Of a stretch of DNA of 6,901 bases, positions 1 to 5,678 are shown one piece after another. The notes under the pieces are model-generated. The model saw only the letters and a list, made by a program, of their open reading frames with translations. It had not been told where the DNA came from and searched no databases. The translations under genes were made by a program, and so were the position numbers. The DNA lies in NCBI GenBank assembly GCA_030831135.1, contig JAURLR010000099.1:1-6901 (forward strand). Reading direction: 5' to 3'. This DNA is from Alphaproteobacteria bacterium. Lineage in GTDB: Bacteria; Pseudomonadota; Alphaproteobacteria; UBA6615. Positions within the stretch are counted from its first letter, which is position 1. Every line of letters starts with the position of its first letter.

Positions 1-1624
1 AACGTGCATCGGCCACAGTTGCACTCAAGCCATGAGCGGCGAGGTCTTCGGCAGCTTTGAGGCATTCCTGCAAGCGTCCGCCATAGGACAGCAACGCCAC
101 GGTCGTGCCTTCGCGAATGACCCGTCCCTTGCCGATTTCGAGCGGCACACCGATTGCGGGCATATCCACGCCGACGCCCTCGCCGCGCGGATAACGAAAC
201 GCCGACGGGCGGTCATCGATCTGTGCGGCGGTAGCAACCATGTTCACCAGCTCGGCCTCGTCCGCCGCCGCCATCAGAACAAAGCCCGGCAGACAGCCCA
301 GATAGGCCACATCAAAAGAGCCGTGATGGGTCGCGCCATCGGCGCCCACAAGGCCGGCCCGGTCGATGGCAAACCGCACTGGCAGGCTCTGGATGGCCAC
401 GTCATGAACAACCTGATCATAGCCACGCTGCAGGAATGTCGAATAAATGGCGGTAAACGGCTTGAAGCCTTCCGAGGCCAGTCCGGCGGCGAAGGTCACG
501 CCGTGCTGCTCGGCAATCGCCACATCGAAACAGCGGTCGGGAAAGGCCTGACTGAAAATGTCGAGGCCCGTACCCGAGGGCATCGCCGCGGTGATCGCCA
601 CGATCTTCTCGTCCTTCTCGGCTTCCTTGACCAGGCTGTCGGCAAACACGCGCGTGTAGCTTGGCGCGTTCGACTTAGCCTTGACCTGTGCACCGGTGAC
701 GACATCGAACTTGGAAACCGCGTGATACTTTTCGTGGCCGCCCTTGTCGGATTCGAAGCCCTTGCCCTTCTGGGTCACGACATGAACCAGCACCGGCACG
801 TTCTGTTTTGCGTCGCGAACGTTCTTCAGAACCGGCAGAAGATGGTCGATGTTGTGACCATCAATCGGCCCTATATAGTAGAAGCCCAGCTCTTCGAACA
901 ACGTGCCGCCGGTCACGAAACCGCGGGCGTGCTCCTCGGCGCGGCGCGCCGTTTCCTCGAAACTCTTGGGAAATTTATGCGCCATGTCCTTGGCAATCTG
1001 GCGCAGCGAGCGATAGCTTTTTGACGAGATCAGCCGGGACAGATAGGCGCTCATCGCCCCCACCGCTGGCGCAATCGACATATCATTGTCGTTGAGCACG
1101 ACGATCAGGCGCGAATCCATCGAACCGGCGTTGTTCATGGCCTCATAGGCCATGCCCGCACTCATCGAGCCGTCACCGATGACAGCCACCACATTGTTGT
1201 CCTTACCCGCGAGATCACGGGCCACGGCCATCCCCAGACCCGCCGAGATCGACGTGGAACTGTGGGCCGCGCCGAAGGGGTCGTATTCGCTCTCCACCCG
1301 GCGGGTGAAGCCCGACAATCCACCGCCCTGGCGCAGGGTCCGGATACGGTCACGTCGCCCGGTCAGAATCTTGTGGGGATAGCACTGGTGGCTGACATCC
1401 CAGATCAGCCGATCCTCGGGCGCCTTGAAGACGTGATGCAGCGCGACGGTCAGCTCAACGACACCCAGTCCCGCGCCCAGATGGCCGCCGGTGATCGACA
1501 CGGCATCGATCGTCTCCATGCGCAATTCATCGGCCAGCTGCTTGAGCTGCTCGGATGTGAAATCGCGCATATCCGCAGGAATGCGGACCGTATCGAGTAA
1601 AGGCGTCTTGCTGCTATTGCTCAC
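1..1624 (-). CDS. dxs: 1-deoxy-D-xylulose-5-phosphate synthase, 3' end cut off by the window edge
   Basis: Dxs condenses pyruvate with glyceraldehyde 3-phosphate to 1-deoxy-D-xylulose 5-phosphate, using thiamine diphosphate; this is the first step of the cytosolic MEP isoprenoid pathway. 541 residues are visible with no stop. The family usually runs about 620 to 640, so roughly the last 80 to 100 residues of the transketolase C-terminal domain are missing. Family landmarks are present: the N-terminal [13 protein letters not shown] start, GGHLG at 46-50, the thiamine-diphosphate GDGSMSAG motif at 150-157 followed by NN at 164-165, the catalytic Glu372 in [11 protein letters not shown], and [10 protein letters not shown] at 421-430 followed by THHGSFD. 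The start is GTG at 1624: an in-frame TGA lies five codons upstream, and the next ATG (codon 19) falls inside the conserved N-terminus. The ribosome-binding site is weak (GGGA, 6 nt before GTG). The gene follows ispA by 46 bp and is probably co-transcribed. The reading frame is unbroken and all key residues seen are normal. Confidence 0.97.
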   Translation of the reverse strand, partial: MSNSSKTPLLDTVRIPADMRDFTSEQLKQLADELRMETIDAVSITGGHLGAGLGVVELTVALHHVFKAPEDRLIWDVSHQCYPHKILTGRRDRIRTLRQGGGLSGFTRRVESEYDPFGAAHSSTSISAGLGMAVARDLAGKDNNVVAVIGDGSMSAGMAYEAMNNAGSMDSRLIVVLNDNDMSIAPAVGAMSAYLSRLISSKSYRSLRQIAKDMAHKFPKSFEETARRAEEHARGFVTGGTLFEELGFYYIGPIDGHNIDHLLPVLKNVRDAKQNVPVLVHVVTQKGKGFESDKGGHEKYHAVSKFDVVTGAQVKAKSNAPSYTRVFADSLVKEAEKDEKIVAITAAMPSGTGLDIFSQAFPDRCFDVAIAEQHGVTFAAGLASEGFKPFTAIYSTFLQRGYDQVVHDVAIQSLPVRFAIDRAGLVGADGATHHGSFDVAYLGCLPGFVLMAAADEAELVNMVATAAQIDDRPSAFRYPRGEGVGVDMPAIGVPLEIGKGRVIREGTTVALLSYGGRLQECLKAAEDLAAHGLSATVADAR

Positions 1625-1670
1625 AGAATTTCCCGTTCAGGACCGGCCCCACCCCGATCAGTGAATACAG

Positions 1671-2567
1671 TTATACCCGACGGTCGATCAACTGCGTCGC
1701 CGCGGCGCGCAATAAATCAGCCTTTTCCCCAAATAAATCAAGGTTTTCCACGGCTTTTTGCGCATGATCCAATGCGGCATCACGCGCCCCGTCCAGCCCG
1801 CCCAGAGAGACAAGCGTTGCTTTCCCGCGCTCACTGTCCTTCCCGACCGCCTTTCCCGCTTCGTCCGGATTTCCGGTTTCGTCCAGAATGTCATCGGTAA
1901 TCTGGAACGCCATGCCGAACTCAGCACCGAAAGCCCGCAGTTTCGTGCGCTCCTTTTCTCCAGCCCCGGCCACCACAGCGCCTGCCTCGCATGACCACGC
2001 AAACAGCGCACCGGTCTTCATGGATTCCAGCCGCATGACCTGATTTTCATCATCGACGGGCCGGATTTCCGCTTCAAGATCGAGCATCTGTCCGCCCGCC
2101 ATACCCCGCGCGCCAACGGCACGCGCAAGCCCGAGAACCAGCTCGGCACGGGTCTGACCATCGTGGTGGGTCGCAGGATCGGCCAGCACCTCGAAGGCGA
2201 GGGTCAAGAGAGCATCCCCGGCAAGGATGGCGGTTGCCTCATCAAATTTGCGATGCAGGGTCGGCTGTCCACGGCGCATATCGTCGTCGTCCATCGCGGG
2301 CAGATCATCATGCACCAGCGAGTAGGTGTGCATCATCTCGACCGCAGCGGCGACCCGCAGCGCGGATTCACGCGATCCGCCGCACACCTCCGCACAGGTC
2401 AGCACCAGAAACGGACGCAGACGTTTGCCCCCGGCAAGCGAGGCATAGCGCATCGCATCCCAGATACGCGGCACATCATCGCGCTGGCTGGCCAGAAGGT
2501 CGGCAAGCGCCACGTCGAATTCCGAGGCCGTCTGCGCAAGGGCCGAGGTGTAGATCTGGGATGACAT
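1671..2567 (-). CDS. ispA: Farnesyl diphosphate synthase (short-chain polyprenyl synthase)
   Basis: This 298-residue cytosolic enzyme adds isopentenyl diphosphate to dimethylallyl and then geranyl diphosphate, giving C15 farnesyl diphosphate for quinone, undecaprenyl and carotenoid or hopanoid pathways. The length is normal for bacterial FPP synthase. Visible motifs are GKRLRP at 47-52, the first aspartate-rich motif DDLPAMD at 87-93 followed by DDDMRRG, the lysine-containing MKTG at 183-186, GQMLDL at 159-164 and the second aspartate-rich motif DDILD at 225-229. Tyr82, five residues before the first motif, corresponds to the bulky residue that stops elongation at C15 in type II bacterial FPP synthases, so farnesyl rather than geranylgeranyl diphosphate is the expected product; this is an inference from family knowledge. 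The ATG at 2567 fits the usual N-terminus. It lies 39 bp after the xseB stop, and no convincing Shine-Dalgarno sequence precedes it. It sits between xseB and dxs in a classic cluster. Confidence 0.96.
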   Translation of the reverse strand: MSSQIYTSALAQTASEFDVALADLLASQRDDVPRIWDAMRYASLAGGKRLRPFLVLTCAEVCGGSRESALRVAAAVEMMHTYSLVHDDLPAMDDDDMRRGQPTLHRKFDEATAILAGDALLTLAFEVLADPATHHDGQTRAELVLGLARAVGARGMAGGQMLDLEAEIRPVDDENQVMRLESMKTGALFAWSCEAGAVVAGAGEKERTKLRAFGAEFGMAFQITDDILDETGNPDEAGKAVGKDSERGKATLVSLGGLDGARDAALDHAQKAVENLDLFGEKADLLRAAATQLIDRRV

Positions 2568-2606
2568 GAACAGGATCAGGCAGAAACGGGAAGCCGATAT
2601 GGGCCC

Positions 2607-2870
2607 TTACCCGATATCTGCCGGTGAGGCCTCGGGATTGCCATCGGCACCCAGAGAAATCTTGTCGACCCGCGCCTGGGCCTGCCGCAACTTGGATTCA
2701 CAATGGCGCTTGAGCGCCGCGCCACGTTCGTAGGCCGCAATGGCGTCATCGAGCGCGCTGTCCCCGCCTTCCAGGCTCCGGACAATGCCTTCCAGCTGCG
2801 CCAGCGCGTCTTCAAATGAAAGCGCGGCAATATCCGACGGAATCTCCGTCCCGGATACATCATCTGCCAT
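2607..2870 (-). CDS. xseB: Exodeoxyribonuclease VII small subunit
   Basis: XseB is the small helical subunit that coats the large subunit XseA in exonuclease VII, which degrades single-stranded DNA to oligonucleotides in repair. The 87-residue product has the family's usual length. The core at residues 17-71 holds LSFEDALAQLEGIVRSLE, then GG, then a second long helix from about Leu40 that includes AYERGAALKRHCESKL, the typical two-helix hairpin. The acidic N-terminus and the Gly/Pro tail after residue 73 are variable in the family. The ATG at 2870 is preferred over an in-frame ATG five codons upstream (2885), because the GGAGG at 2879-2883 lies 8 nt before it and would be inside the gene if the longer start were used. 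The gene precedes ispA by 39 bp. xseA is not in the window, which is normal because the two subunits are usually encoded apart. Confidence 0.95.
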   Translation of the reverse strand: MADDVSGTEIPSDIAALSFEDALAQLEGIVRSLEGGDSALDDAIAAYERGAALKRHCESKLRQAQARVDKISLGADGNPEASPADIG

Positions 2871-2878
2871 GTGTCGTT

Positions 2879-2883
2879 CCTCC
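2879..2883 (-). promoter_or_regulatory. Ribosome-binding site that fixes the xseB start
   Basis: A perfect GGAGG on the minus strand ends 8 nt before the ATG at 2870. It falls inside the five extra codons that a longer reading from 2885 would add, which argues for the shorter 87-residue product. Confidence 0.7.
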
Positions 2884-2914
2884 AATCAGCCGCAATTTCT
2901 AAGACGTGGTGGGT

Positions 2915-2940
2915 GTATCTGCGCGAACGGCTGGCGTCAA
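2915..2940 (-). promoter_or_regulatory. Candidate promoter for xseB-ispA-dxs
   Basis: In the 91-bp gap between the deacetylase stop and xseB, the minus strand reads TTGACGC (complement of 2934-2940), an 11-nt spacer and GCAGATAC (complement of 2915-2922). The first element is a full match to the alphaproteobacterial housekeeping -35 (TTGACGS). The second is only a partial match to the -10 (GCTANAWC), agreeing at the GC start and the AC end. A transcript would start roughly 40 nt before the xseB ATG. This would allow expression of the isoprenoid genes apart from the deacetylase. The call rests on pattern matching alone. Confidence 0.35.
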
Positions 2941-2961
2941 ACCCTTGCACCAGATGGCGCG

Positions 2962-3888
2962 CTACCCCATCAGGGCGCGCACATGGGCCGCGGTGGATTC
3001 TCCCAATGCCTGAATATCGTAGCCGCCCTCGAGGGTGGAAATGAGGCGTCCGGCGCATTTTTTTTCGGCAATTTTGCGAATTTCATCCGTCGCCCATATG
3101 AAGTCCTCGGTTTCGAGTTCAAGCTGGGCCAGCGGATCGCGGATATGCGCGTCAAACCCGGCAGAAATCATCACCAGATCCGGCCCGAAATTCTCCATGG
3201 CGGGCAAGACGACCTCGCGCATGGCCGCGCGGAAGTCTTCGGACCCGGCACCAGCCCAAAGCGGGGCATTGACGATGTTATCGTGTGCCCCGGTTTCCGA
3301 TTTGTCTCCCGTACCCGGATAGAGCGGCCATTGATGGGTCGAGGCATAGAACAGATTGGGCTCATTCCAGAACATGGCCTGGGTGCCATTGCCGTGATGG
3401 ACATCGAAATCCATGACCACGACCCGCTCGGCACCATGGGCGGCCCGGGCATGGGCCGCCCCGATGGCAACATTGTTGAACAGGCAGAAGCCCATGCCTC
3501 GTTCGGCCTCGGCATGGTGGCCGGGCGGGCGGATGGCACAAAAGGCGTTGTCGGCCGCCCCGGTCATGACTGCATCCACCGCATCCACAAGCGCGCCAGC
3601 AGCCCGCAACGCGGCCTCTCCGGATTTCGGGGACACGATGGTATCGGCGTCGATCCGCGCATAACCGGTTTCCGGGATCAGGTCGAACACACGGTCGACA
3701 TAGCTTTCGGGATGGACCCGTGCAATCTGGGCACGCGCGGCCTCGTGCGGCGTCTGGCGATCCAGAGCCGCAAATTCGTCAGCCGAGAGAACCTCGGCAA
3801 CCTTGCGCAGCCGATCCGGCGATTCCGGATGCTGCGCCGATGGCTCGTGCTCAACACAGACGGGATGGAAGTAATAGCGGGTCGACAT
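2962..3888 (-). CDS. Class II histone-deacetylase-like zinc amidohydrolase
   Basis: This 308-residue cytosolic protein belongs to the arginase/deacetylase superfamily, whose bacterial members remove acyl groups from lysine, polyamine or other amide substrates; the substrate here is unknown. The active site is complete: RPPGHHAE at 120-127 with the His124-His125 charge-relay pair, the zinc ligands Asp162 and His164 in DFDVHHGNGT (160-169), the third zinc ligand Asp246 in SAGFDAH (242-248), and the transition-state tyrosine Tyr290 in LEGGY (286-290). A true Tyr at that place argues for an active enzyme. The ATG at 3888 is chosen because the conserved N-terminus STRYYFHP begins there and a GAGG (complement of 3895-3898) lies 6 nt upstream. 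The frame stays open further upstream to an ATG at 4086, but those 66 residues look like nothing in the family and cross the intergenic region. It is the first gene of the left-hand operon, 91 bp before xseB. An AcuC-like or acetylpolyamine role cannot be excluded. Confidence 0.93.
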   Translation of the reverse strand: MSTRYYFHPVCVEHEPSAQHPESPDRLRKVAEVLSADEFAALDRQTPHEAARAQIARVHPESYVDRVFDLIPETGYARIDADTIVSPKSGEAALRAAGALVDAVDAVMTGAADNAFCAIRPPGHHAEAERGMGFCLFNNVAIGAAHARAAHGAERVVVMDFDVHHGNGTQAMFWNEPNLFYASTHQWPLYPGTGDKSETGAHDNIVNAPLWAGAGSEDFRAAMREVVLPAMENFGPDLVMISAGFDAHIRDPLAQLELETEDFIWATDEIRKIAEKKCAGRLISTLEGGYDIQALGESTAAHVRALMG

Positions 3889-3920
3889 GGCAGGCCTCGT
3901 TCGCGCCAGAAGTGAGGCCC

Positions 3921-3949
3921 AATATAGCGCGCGCCGCAGATATCGACAC
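3921..3949 (-). promoter_or_regulatory. Candidate promoter of the deacetylase gene
   Basis: The minus strand reads GCTATATT (complement of 3921-3928). This contains TATATT (5 of 6 to TATAAT) and is also a near-complete match to the alphaproteobacterial -10 (GCTANAWC). Fourteen bases upstream lies GTGTCGA (complement of 3943-3949), a weak -35 that agrees at four of seven positions. A start near 3914 would give a leader of about 26 nt carrying the GAGG ribosome-binding site. The -10 is persuasive and the -35 is not. Confidence 0.45.
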
Positions 3950-4014
3950 AGGCGTTTTGGCCCTCCCGCCGGACGAAAATTCCGATGGCGCATTTGTGAG
4001 CGATCCGCGCGGGG

Positions 4015-4032
4015 ATTCCCACGTATGGGAAT
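4015..4032. promoter_or_regulatory. Inverted repeat, likely operator of the efflux operon
   Basis: ATTCCCA (4015-4021) and TGGGAAT (4026-4032) form a perfect 7-bp inverted repeat around the 4-bp spacer CGTA. The last base is also the first base of the TTGACA -35 element, so a dimeric repressor or activator bound here would touch RNA polymerase. The half-site core GGAATT (4028-4033) recurs at 4044-4049, one and a half helical turns on, inside the promoter spacer. No regulator gene is seen in the window, so the binding protein is unknown. Confidence 0.5.
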
Positions 4033-4060
4033 TGACAGACTTTGGAATTCGGCGTGTTCT
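4032..4060 (+). promoter_or_regulatory. Candidate promoter of the EF-hand adaptor and RND permease operon
   Basis: A perfect TTGACA (4032-4037) is followed after 17 bp by TGTTCT (4055-4060), which matches the -10 consensus at only three of six positions. Strong -35 with weak -10 is typical of promoters that need or respond to a bound regulator, and an inverted repeat abuts the -35. The implied start near 4067 gives a leader of about 50 nt. Confidence 0.45.
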
Positions 4061-4083
4061 TCTGACGTGCCGGTTGCCATCTG

Positions 4084-4098
4084 CATCGGGTGCCGATG
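4084..4098 (+). other. Small hairpin in the leader of the efflux operon
   Basis: CATCGG and CCGATG can pair perfectly around the 3-nt loop GTG, five bases before the AGGAG ribosome-binding site. The stem is only 6 bp with four G-C pairs, so it could be chance, a weak translational brake or an mRNA stabiliser. No U-run follows, so it is not an intrinsic terminator. Confidence 0.25.
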
Positions 4099-4103
4099 AG
4101 GCC

Positions 4104-4108
4104 AGGAG
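4104..4108 (+). promoter_or_regulatory. Ribosome-binding site that fixes the adaptor start at GTG
   Basis: AGGAG lies 7 nt before the GTG at 4116, the ideal distance. An alternative TTG at 4119 would be 10 nt away, and no in-frame ATG exists before the signal peptide, so the GTG start is preferred. Confidence 0.7.
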
Positions 4109-4115
4109 ATGATTT

Positions 4116-5672
4116 GTGTTGCGAGTAGATTTGAACCAGAACTTTAAGCGGACCGTATTTTCATGTGCAGCCCTGAGCCTTCTGTTCCTGACCGGTGCGC
4201 CTTCCGCTTTTGCCCAGTCCACGGAACTTTCCGGCATCGCCAAGGAGCGTGACGCAAACGGCAATGGCGTGCTCGAACGGTCCGAGGCCGGCGGGCCTGT
4301 TGCGGCCAATTTCGATACCATCGACACCGATAAAAATGGCACCCTCGACGGCGCGGAAATCCGGGCCTTCTTCCAGGGCGGCCCGGGCCCTGCCCCCGCC
4401 GGTGCATCGGCTGCGGATGGCGACGGACCCGTTGAACTCTCGCCCCAGGCCAAGGCGCTTGATGCCAACAGCAATGGCACTCTGGAAAAATCCGAGGCAC
4501 GTGGCCCGGTCGCGGCCAATTTCGAGACCATCGACAAGGATGGAAGCGGCGCGCTTGATGGCGCGGAACTCCAGGCATTCTTTGGTGGTGGCGCTTCCGG
4601 GCGGCCTTCCGGACCACCGGCAAACGTCATTGTGGATGCGGTTACTGAAGAAGCCATTGGTGAGACGACCCCTGTCGTCGGACGTTTCGTGGCACGCCAG
4701 TCCGGCCCCATTGCCGCCCGGATCGGCGGCCCGGTCCTCGAAATGAATGTCGATGTCGGGGATCGCGTCGCCCAGGGCGCGCTTCTCGCCGTCCTCGACA
4801 AGCAACGCCTTGAGCTCGAGCGCGAACGCTACGGCGCCCTCGTCACGCAGCAGGCCGCCAATCTTGCAGCAGCGCGCGCCGATCTCGAAAAGCGCCAGAA
4901 TGAACTCAAACGCCTGGAAGCGATCCGGAAATCAGCGGCCTTTTCTCAGGCCCGATACGAAGACATGGTTCAGGATGTCGCCGTCCAGCGCGGACAGGTT
5001 GCCGAAACACGCGCACAGCTGGTTCAGGCGGAAACGCAGTCCAAGCAGGCCGAACGGGACCTGATGGATGCAGAAATCCGGGCCCCCTTCCCGGGTGTCG
5101 TCAGCGCGACCCATACTGAAGTCGGCGCATATCTTTCTGTCGGCACAGCAGTGGTCACCCTCATCAATGATATCGATCTCGATATCGAAGCCGATGTACC
5201 GACCAGTCGCCTCTCCGGACTTGCAGCCGGCTCCATCGTGGGCGTTCGCCTCGACGACGGTACAAGCACCACGGCCCGGTTGCGCGCAATTATTCCCAAC
5301 GAGAACCCCCGCACCCGCACCCAGCCGGTGCGCTTCACGCCGAACCTTGCCGGTCTGGGCAAGACCCTGGCCGACAATCAGAGCGTGACGGTCCTGATCC
5401 CTGTCGGTGACGCGCGCACCGCCGTGACCGTATCGAAAGATGCCATCATCGAGCGGAACGGCCGGATGTCGGTGTTTGTGGTTCGCGACGGTGCTGCCGC
5501 GCCGACTGCGGTGACCGTCGGCGACGGCACGGGTGATCGCTTCATTGTTCGCAGCGGCCTCAAAGCCGGTGACACGGTGGTGATCCGGGGGAATGAAGAC
5601 CTGCGCCCCGGCCAGCGCCTGATCATCATTGATCGGAACGCATCGCCGGCCAACGGTCGCAAAAAGGGATAG
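4116..5672 (+). CDS. RND efflux periplasmic adaptor with an N-terminal four-EF-hand module
   Basis: Membrane-fusion adaptors join an inner-membrane RND pump to an outer-membrane channel. This one has 518 residues, longer than the usual 350 to 400. A signal peptide (KR at 11-12, hydrophobic stretch to about 27, probable cut in AFA/QS after Ala33) sends it to the periplasm. Residues 38-159 hold four canonical 12-residue EF-hand loops, starting at Asp46, Asp70, Asp116 and Asp140. Each has Asp/Asn at positions 1, 3 and 5 (Ser at 5 in the last), Gly at 6, Leu at 8 and Glu at 12. They come in two paired units joined by a Pro/Ala/Gly linker. The adaptor proper follows: a lipoyl half near 198-228, a heptad-rich alpha-helical hairpin near 229-319, the second lipoyl half (EIRAPFPGVVS at 320-330), beta-barrel near 355-430 and membrane-proximal strands to about 505. 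Start is GTG with a good AGGAG. The permease follows after 6 bp. Calcium control of the pump is an inference from the fusion; the cargo is unknown. Confidence 0.93.
   Translation: MLRVDLNQNFKRTVFSCAALSLLFLTGAPSAFAQSTELSGIAKERDANGNGVLERSEAGGPVAANFDTIDTDKNGTLDGAEIRAFFQGGPGPAPAGASAADGDGPVELSPQAKALDANSNGTLEKSEARGPVAANFETIDKDGSGALDGAELQAFFGGGASGRPSGPPANVIVDAVTEEAIGETTPVVGRFVARQSGPIAARIGGPVLEMNVDVGDRVAQGALLAVLDKQRLELERERYGALVTQQAANLAAARADLEKRQNELKRLEAIRKSAAFSQARYEDMVQDVAVQRGQVAETRAQLVQAETQSKQAERDLMDAEIRAPFPGVVSATHTEVGAYLSVGTAVVTLINDIDLDIEADVPTSRLSGLAAGSIVGVRLDDGTSTTARLRAIIPNENPRTRTQPVRFTPNLAGLGKTLADNQSVTVLIPVGDARTAVTVSKDAIIERNGRMSVFVVRDGAAAPTAVTVGDGTGDRFIVRSGLKAGDTVVIRGNEDLRPGQRLIIIDRNASPANGRKKG
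4227..4382 (+). repeat. EF-hand pair, copy 1 (residues 38-89 of the adaptor)
   Basis: This unit encodes loops at residues 46-57 and 70-81. Aligned by eye with copy 2 it is identical at 36 of 52 residues with no gaps. The best conserved stretch is GPVAANF followed by D/E and TID, where the DNA shares the 14-base run GCGGCCAATTTCGA. Confidence 0.85.
4437..4592 (+). repeat. EF-hand pair, copy 2 (residues 108-159 of the adaptor)
   Basis: This is the second paired unit, 210 bp (70 codons) after the first, with loops at residues 116-127 and 140-151. An 18-residue Gly/Pro/Ala/Asp-rich linker (90-107) separates the copies. Codons differ at many conserved residues, so the duplication is not recent. 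Confidence 0.85.
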
Positions 5673-5678
5673 CGCGCC

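Noticed and set aside
32..1024. 330-codon open frame on the plus strand opposite dxs
   Set aside because: It is antisense to a fully conserved dxs. Long opposite-strand frames are expected in GC-rich coding DNA, and the translation has no family features.
1625..1670. Possible terminator or promoter in the G-rich gap between ispA and dxs
   Set aside because: No stable stem followed by a U-run and no convincing -35/-10 pair were found; read-through from ispA to dxs is simpler.
2871..2885. Five-codon longer xseB starting at 2885
   Set aside because: The GGAGG used by the ATG at 2870 lies within it, and the longer start has no comparable ribosome-binding site.
2740..3915. 391-codon open frame on the plus strand opposite the deacetylase and part of xseB
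   Set aside because: It spans two genuine genes on the other strand, and its residues are mirror products of their codons; no ribosome-binding site or recognisable domain.
3889..4086. 66-residue N-terminal extension of the deacetylase from an ATG at 4086
   Set aside because: The family N-terminus begins at residue 67, with a good ribosome-binding site there; the extension would cover the promoter and inverted repeat.
4155..4175. Possible lipobox around Cys17 of the adaptor
   Set aside because: The residues before the Cys are V-F-S, with a bulky Phe at -2, and the hydrophobic core continues for about ten residues after the Cys, so a normal signal peptide is more likely.
3851..4801. 316-codon open frame on the minus strand across the intergenic region and the adaptor's 5' part
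   Set aside because: Its Ser/Pro/Ala-rich sequence is the antisense shadow of the EF-hand region, and it would run through the divergent promoters.
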